From Streptomyces griseiscabiei (GTDB lineage: Bacteria; Actinomycetota; Actinomycetes; Streptomycetales; Streptomycetaceae), in assembly GCF_020010925.1 (NCBI RefSeq), contig NZ_JAGJBZ010000001.1, positions 3,513,001-3,577,000 on the forward strand: DNA of 64,000 nucleotides. The letters run 5' to 3'. Positions 61,020 to 64,000 of the stretch are shown here, one piece after another (within the stretch, counting starts at the first letter, position 1; every line of letters begins with the position of its first letter). The notes beneath the pieces were generated by a model. That model had not been told where the DNA came from. It made no database searches and saw nothing but the letters and a program-made list of their open reading frames with translations. Both the position numbers and the translations under genes were made by a program.

Positions 61020-61508
61020 ATGGGCGAGCAGCACCACGCGAAGTTCCCGCAAGAGGTCATCGACGAGTACGCGGCCCTCGGCATCGACCTGGTCGCGATG
61101 TTCTCCGCCGGACATCTGGGCACCCGGATGGGCGTGCGGATCGTGGAGGCGTCGGCGGACCGTGTCGTCGGGACGATGCCGGTGGAGGGCAACACCCAGC
61201 CGTACGGCCTGCTGCACGGCGGCGCCTCCGCCGTGCTCGCGGAGACGCTGGGGTCGGTCGGCTCCATGCTGCACGCCGGCAGCTCCAAGATCGCCGTCGG
61301 TGTGGACCTGAACTGCACCCACCACCGGGGCGTACGGTCCGGGCTGGTGACCGGTGTCGCCACACCGCTGCACCGGGGGCGCTCGACGGCGACGTACGAG
61401 ATCGTCGTCAGCGACGAGGCGGGCAAGCGGGTGTGCACGGCCCGGCTGACGTGTCTGCTGCGGGACGCCCCTGCGCCCTCGGGTGCGCCGGCGCGGGCGG
61501 CGGACTGA
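61020..61508 (+). CDS. PaaI-type hotdog thioesterase
   Basis: 162 residues. Hotdog fold with GNTQPYGLLHGGASAVLAETL, the catalytic-region LLHGG, and GVDLNCTHHRGVRSGLVTG. Such enzymes hydrolyse phenylacetyl- or hydroxybenzoyl-CoA esters. The ATG at 61020 has CGGAG four bases upstream. It is 92 bases after the FdhF gene and probably in the same transcript. Confidence 0.93.
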   Translation: MGEQHHAKFPQEVIDEYAALGIDLVAMFSAGHLGTRMGVRIVEASADRVVGTMPVEGNTQPYGLLHGGASAVLAETLGSVGSMLHAGSSKIAVGVDLNCTHHRGVRSGLVTGVATPLHRGRSTATYEIVVSDEAGKRVCTARLTCLLRDAPAPSGAPARAAD

Positions 61509-61588
61509 CGGCCGCGGCGGCCGGGCGGCCCGCGGCGAAGATCGCCTCACCTCTGGCCGCCCGGTCGAGCAGGCCCTAGCGTCGGGGC

Positions 61589-61966
61589 ATGGCAACGGGA
61601 GGAGCCCCCTGGCCGGGGGCGGGCGGGTTCCGGGGGCCCGGGCCGGTACCGGCGGTACCGCGGGCCCACGTCCTGGTCGTCGGACGCGCCACGGGGAGAC
61701 CGGCTGACGCGCGCGACGGCACCTCACCGCCCCCCTCGGCCGCCCCGCCCGGCGTGCCGTGCGCGCGGACCGTGGCCCACCGGCCACGGAAGATCGCGGA
61801 CACGGCAGAGGTGGACACGGCAGAGGTGGACACGGCGGCCGTGGCACGGGCGGGGCAGCGGTGTACGGCTGCGGCGGCCGTGGCACAGCCGATCGCCCGG
61901 CGGACCCGCGCGGACCGCCGGGAACCGTACCGCTCGGGCGGTCCGGGCGAGGGGCACCGGGGATGA
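61589..61966 (+). CDS. Doubtful hypothetical protein with a 15-bp in-frame tandem repeat
   Basis: 125 residues, Gly/Pro/Ala/Arg-rich, unrecognised. It includes DTAEVDTAEVDTAAV encoded by tandem 15-bp units (61799-61843). Its TGA overlaps the ATG of the next gene (ATGA at 61963-61966), a coupling pattern that supports coding, but the amino-acid composition is typical of a spurious GC-rich frame. The next gene's promoter could instead lie here. Confidence 0.35.
   Translation: MATGGAPWPGAGGFRGPGPVPAVPRAHVLVVGRATGRPADARDGTSPPPSAAPPGVPCARTVAHRPRKIADTAEVDTAEVDTAAVARAGQRCTAAAAVAQPIARRTRADRREPYRSGGPGEGHRG
61799..61843 (+). repeat. 15-bp tandem repeats (GACACGGCAGAGGTG)
   Basis: Two identical units at 61799-61813 and 61814-61828, then a third with three changes at 61829-61843. 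The period keeps reading frame. Confidence 0.85.
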
Positions 61967-62613
61967 GCGGGGTCGGCCCCGTCGAGCCCGGCGAGGGCAC
62001 GCGCGCGTGGGACGCGCCGGAGGCGGATTCCGCACCCGCGCCGAAGCCCCCTCGCGGGCCGTTCGCGCCGGTGTACGCCCGGCACCGCCGTGCCGTGCTC
62101 GCCATGGCCGCGGCCGTGGTCGTGCTCGCGGGCGGCGGCGCCCTGTACGCCACCCGCCCGCACCCGGCACCGACGACGCCGGAGCCGACACCGCGCGAGG
62201 CGCCCTACCCCTCCCAGGCGGTCGGCGTGAGCTATCTCGGCCCGGTGCCCCGGTCCGCCGGGGCGTCGCTCGGGAGTTTCGGTTTCGAGCTGGAGCTGCG
62301 CGTGCGGTACGGCTCCGCGATCACGGTGGAACGGATGACCCAGCCCTATAGGGGTCTCACTCTGCGGACGGACCCGCGCACTCCGTTCCGGATCGGGACG
62401 AAAGGGCCCCAGAAGATCGTCATCACCATGCGCGTCACCGAATGCGGAAAAGTGCCGAAGAACGCCGGGCTTCCTTTCCTGGATGTAACTCTACGTAATA
62501 CACGCGCAATAGAAGCGCACAGTTTCATCTTGGGCGAACGCTATGCGCAGGACCTCTCCGACGCCCTTCAGGTCGCCTGTAGCAACGATTCCATGTCATC
62601 ACCAAAAGCCTGA
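61963..62613 (+). CDS. Membrane-anchored protein of unknown function
   Basis: 216 residues. A Pro-rich cytoplasmic start, one helix at about 45-62 (AVLAMAAAVVVLAGGGALYA), a Pro/Thr linker, then an extracytoplasmic domain (LGSFGFELELRVRYGSAITVE, KIVITMRVTECGKVPKN, LPFLDVTLRNTRAIEAHS). The cysteine pair in ECGK and VACSND may form a disulfide. No family recognised. The last 150 bases fall noticeably in GC, unlike the rest. Confidence 0.75.
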   Translation: MSGVGPVEPGEGTRAWDAPEADSAPAPKPPRGPFAPVYARHRRAVLAMAAAVVVLAGGGALYATRPHPAPTTPEPTPREAPYPSQAVGVSYLGPVPRSAGASLGSFGFELELRVRYGSAITVERMTQPYRGLTLRTDPRTPFRIGTKGPQKIVITMRVTECGKVPKNAGLPFLDVTLRNTRAIEAHSFILGERYAQDLSDALQVACSNDSMSSPKA

Positions 62614-62892
62614 ACACTGCTGAACCTACCCGCGTCGACCCTGCACGTTCTCAGCATGCGGACAGGGCGAATCGGCCTGAATTCCGCGCATCCACCCACT
62701 GAGTACCGCTCTGCATTACCTCGTGTCATAACAAGAGAGTCACAGCCTTGGTCAGACTCTCCTCCACGTTCCCCACACACGCTTAGAGTCACGCCCAGTC
62801 ACCGCGCCGACGGAATCGAAGTCACGTCTTCGGCCCAGCGCTCGACTCGGCCACTTCCAACAGGGAGGGCCGTGCCAGGGAAAGGACTGATC

Positions 62893-64000
62893 GTGCGTCA
62901 ACGTTCGCTCATAGCCATCACCGCCGCGCTGGCGGCGGGAGCACTCACTCTCACCGCCTGCGGTTCGCGCGACGAGGGCGACGGCGGCTCGGACACCGGC
63001 GGTGGCACCAAGATCGTCATCGGCGTCGACGCCCCGCTGACCGGTGACCTCTCCGCCATGGGCCTCGGCATCAAGAACTCCGCCGACCTCGCGGCCAAGA
63101 CGGCCAACAAGGAGAAGTACGTCGAGGGCGTCACCTTCGAGATCGAAGCCCTCGACGACCAGGCGCAGCCCTCCTCCGGCCAGCAGAACGCCGCCACCTT
63201 CGTCGCCAACAAGGACGTCCTCGGTGTCGTCGGCCCGCTGAACTCCGGCGTCGCCGAGTCCATGCAGAAGGTCTTCGACGACGCCAAGCTCGTCGAGGTC
63301 TCCCCCGCCAACACCGGCCCGACCCTCACCCAGGGCCCCAAGTGGGAGACCGAGAAGGTCCGCCCGTACAAGTCGTACTTCCGCACCGCGACCACGGACG
63401 CCGTCCAGGGCCCGTTCGCCGCGCAGTACCTGTACAACAAGGCCAAGAAGACCAAGGTCTTCGTCATCGACGACAAGAAGACCTACGGCGCCGGCCTCGC
63501 GGGCACCTTCACCAAGGAGTTCGAGAAGCTCGGCGGCAAGGTCGTCGGCACCGAGCACATCGACCCCGAGACCAAGGACTTCTCCGCGGTCGCCACCGAG
63601 GTCAAGTCCTCCGGCGCCGACGTCGTCTACTACGGCGGCGAGTACCCGCAGGCCGGCCCCCTCACCAAGCAGATCAAGGCCGCGGGCGCCAAGATCCCCG
63701 TCGCCGGCGGCGACGGCATCAACAACCCCGCGTACATGGACCTCGGCGGCGACGCCGCCACCGGCGACTTCTCCACCTCCGTCGGCGCCCCGGTCGAGAC
63801 GCTCGACTCCGCCAAGGAGTTCGTCGCCAACTACACCGAAGCGGGCTACAAGGAGCCCTACGCGGCCTACGGCGGCTACTCCTACGACAGCGCCTGGGCG
63901 ATCATCGAAGCCGTGAAGAAGGTCGTCGAGGACAACGACGGCAAGCTCCCCGACGACGCCCGCGCGAAGATCACCGAAGCCATGCAGAACATCTCCTTCG
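62893..64000 (+). CDS. Branched-chain amino-acid-type ABC transporter substrate-binding lipoprotein (3' end outside window)
   Basis: 369 codons, still open at the window end. The signal ends in the lipobox LTAC (Cys23) after a basic MRQRS start, so it is lipid-anchored. The mature part has IVIGVDAPLTGDLSAMGLGI, DDQAQPSSGQQNAATFVAN, VVGPLNSGVAESMQKVF and YLYNKAKKTKVFVIDDKKTYG, the pattern of LivK-type periplasmic-binding proteins (Leu/Ile/Val or related). GTG at 62893 has AAGGA seven bases upstream. Permease and ATPase genes probably follow. Confidence 0.95.
   Translation, partial: MRQRSLIAITAALAAGALTLTACGSRDEGDGGSDTGGGTKIVIGVDAPLTGDLSAMGLGIKNSADLAAKTANKEKYVEGVTFEIEALDDQAQPSSGQQNAATFVANKDVLGVVGPLNSGVAESMQKVFDDAKLVEVSPANTGPTLTQGPKWETEKVRPYKSYFRTATTDAVQGPFAAQYLYNKAKKTKVFVIDDKKTYGAGLAGTFTKEFEKLGGKVVGTEHIDPETKDFSAVATEVKSSGADVVYYGGEYPQAGPLTKQIKAAGAKIPVAGGDGINNPAYMDLGGDAATGDFSTSVGAPVETLDSAKEFVANYTEAGYKEPYAAYGGYSYDSAWAIIEAVKKVVEDNDGKLPDDARAKITEAMQNISF

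Noticed and set aside
1..64000. CRISPR arrays, rRNA genes, intact tRNA genes, complete insertion sequences
   Set aside because: No regular spacer-repeat array, rRNA segment, complete cloverleaf or transposase was seen.

Overview
The window is a high-GC (roughly 70% or more by eye) actinobacterial chromosome segment, almost certainly from a Streptomyces. The evidence is the codon bias, GTG/TTG starts behind GGAGG-type ribosome sites, long GC hairpins between convergent genes, and typical streptomycete families (XRE regulator with DUF397, Methyltransf_19, anti-sigma-type HATPase, a 44-residue SPW_0924-like peptide). Housekeeping landmarks uvrB, rpsA, coaE and polA place it in the conserved core, interspersed with small accessory modules. 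Nothing resembles an intact prophage, insertion sequence, CRISPR array or biosynthetic cluster.

Layout. 1-8.9 kb: 3' end of an MFS transporter, then a minus-strand metal/stress block (TerD, a TerD protein fused to an FtsK-like domain, a yybP-ykoY-type Mn riboswitch leading TerC, a ChaA-like antiporter), followed by uvrB and an MHYT sensor. 9-14.2 kb: secreted GDPD, ogt, a VOC protein, psuG-psuK for pseudouridine breakdown, a methyltransferase. 14.4-20 kb: CorA, a CBS protein, a uridine-kinase-like protein, DUF2293, DUF1772 and an orphan glutamate synthase small subunit. 20-26.2 kb: a Streptomyces-type regulatory group (Methyltransf_19, DUF397, XRE regulator, HATPase, an unknown protein) and an ABC exporter. 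26.2-32 kb: a small peptide, DUF899, an amidohydrolase, a FUSC protein, and a tRNA-Leu-like remnant beside an uncharacterised gene. 32-39 kb: SDR, an unknown protein, a TTA-codon GNAT gene coupled to RidA, then a racemase and NCS1 permease divergent from a GntR regulator with a 16-bp palindrome between them; then a family-5 uracil-DNA glycosylase. 39-45 kb: an S4 protein whose stop codon lies in the CTAG target of a MITE-like element, DoxX, a methyltransferase, an acyltransferase, TPR, coaE, PAC2. 45-64 kb: rpsA, a methyltransferase, hrpB, DUF3068, a lytic transglycosylase-like protein, DUF4184, polA, an orphan FdhF/YdeP oxidoreductase, a PaaI thioesterase, two poorly known ORFs, and the start of a branched-chain amino-acid-type binding lipoprotein.

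How the genes work together. The clearest functional units are the Ter/Mn block (calcium-binding TerD proteins, a manganese-sensing leader, two cation transporters), psuG-psuK, and the permease-racemase pair with its GntR regulator. The most unusual sequence-level signals are a 161-bp MITE-like element flanked by CTAG, short tandem duplications crossing the stop codons of ogt, gltD and hrpB/DUF3068, several very long perfect hairpins between convergent genes, and a decayed tRNA-Leu-like sequence. Every family call is from reading the sequence and from memory; no database search was run.
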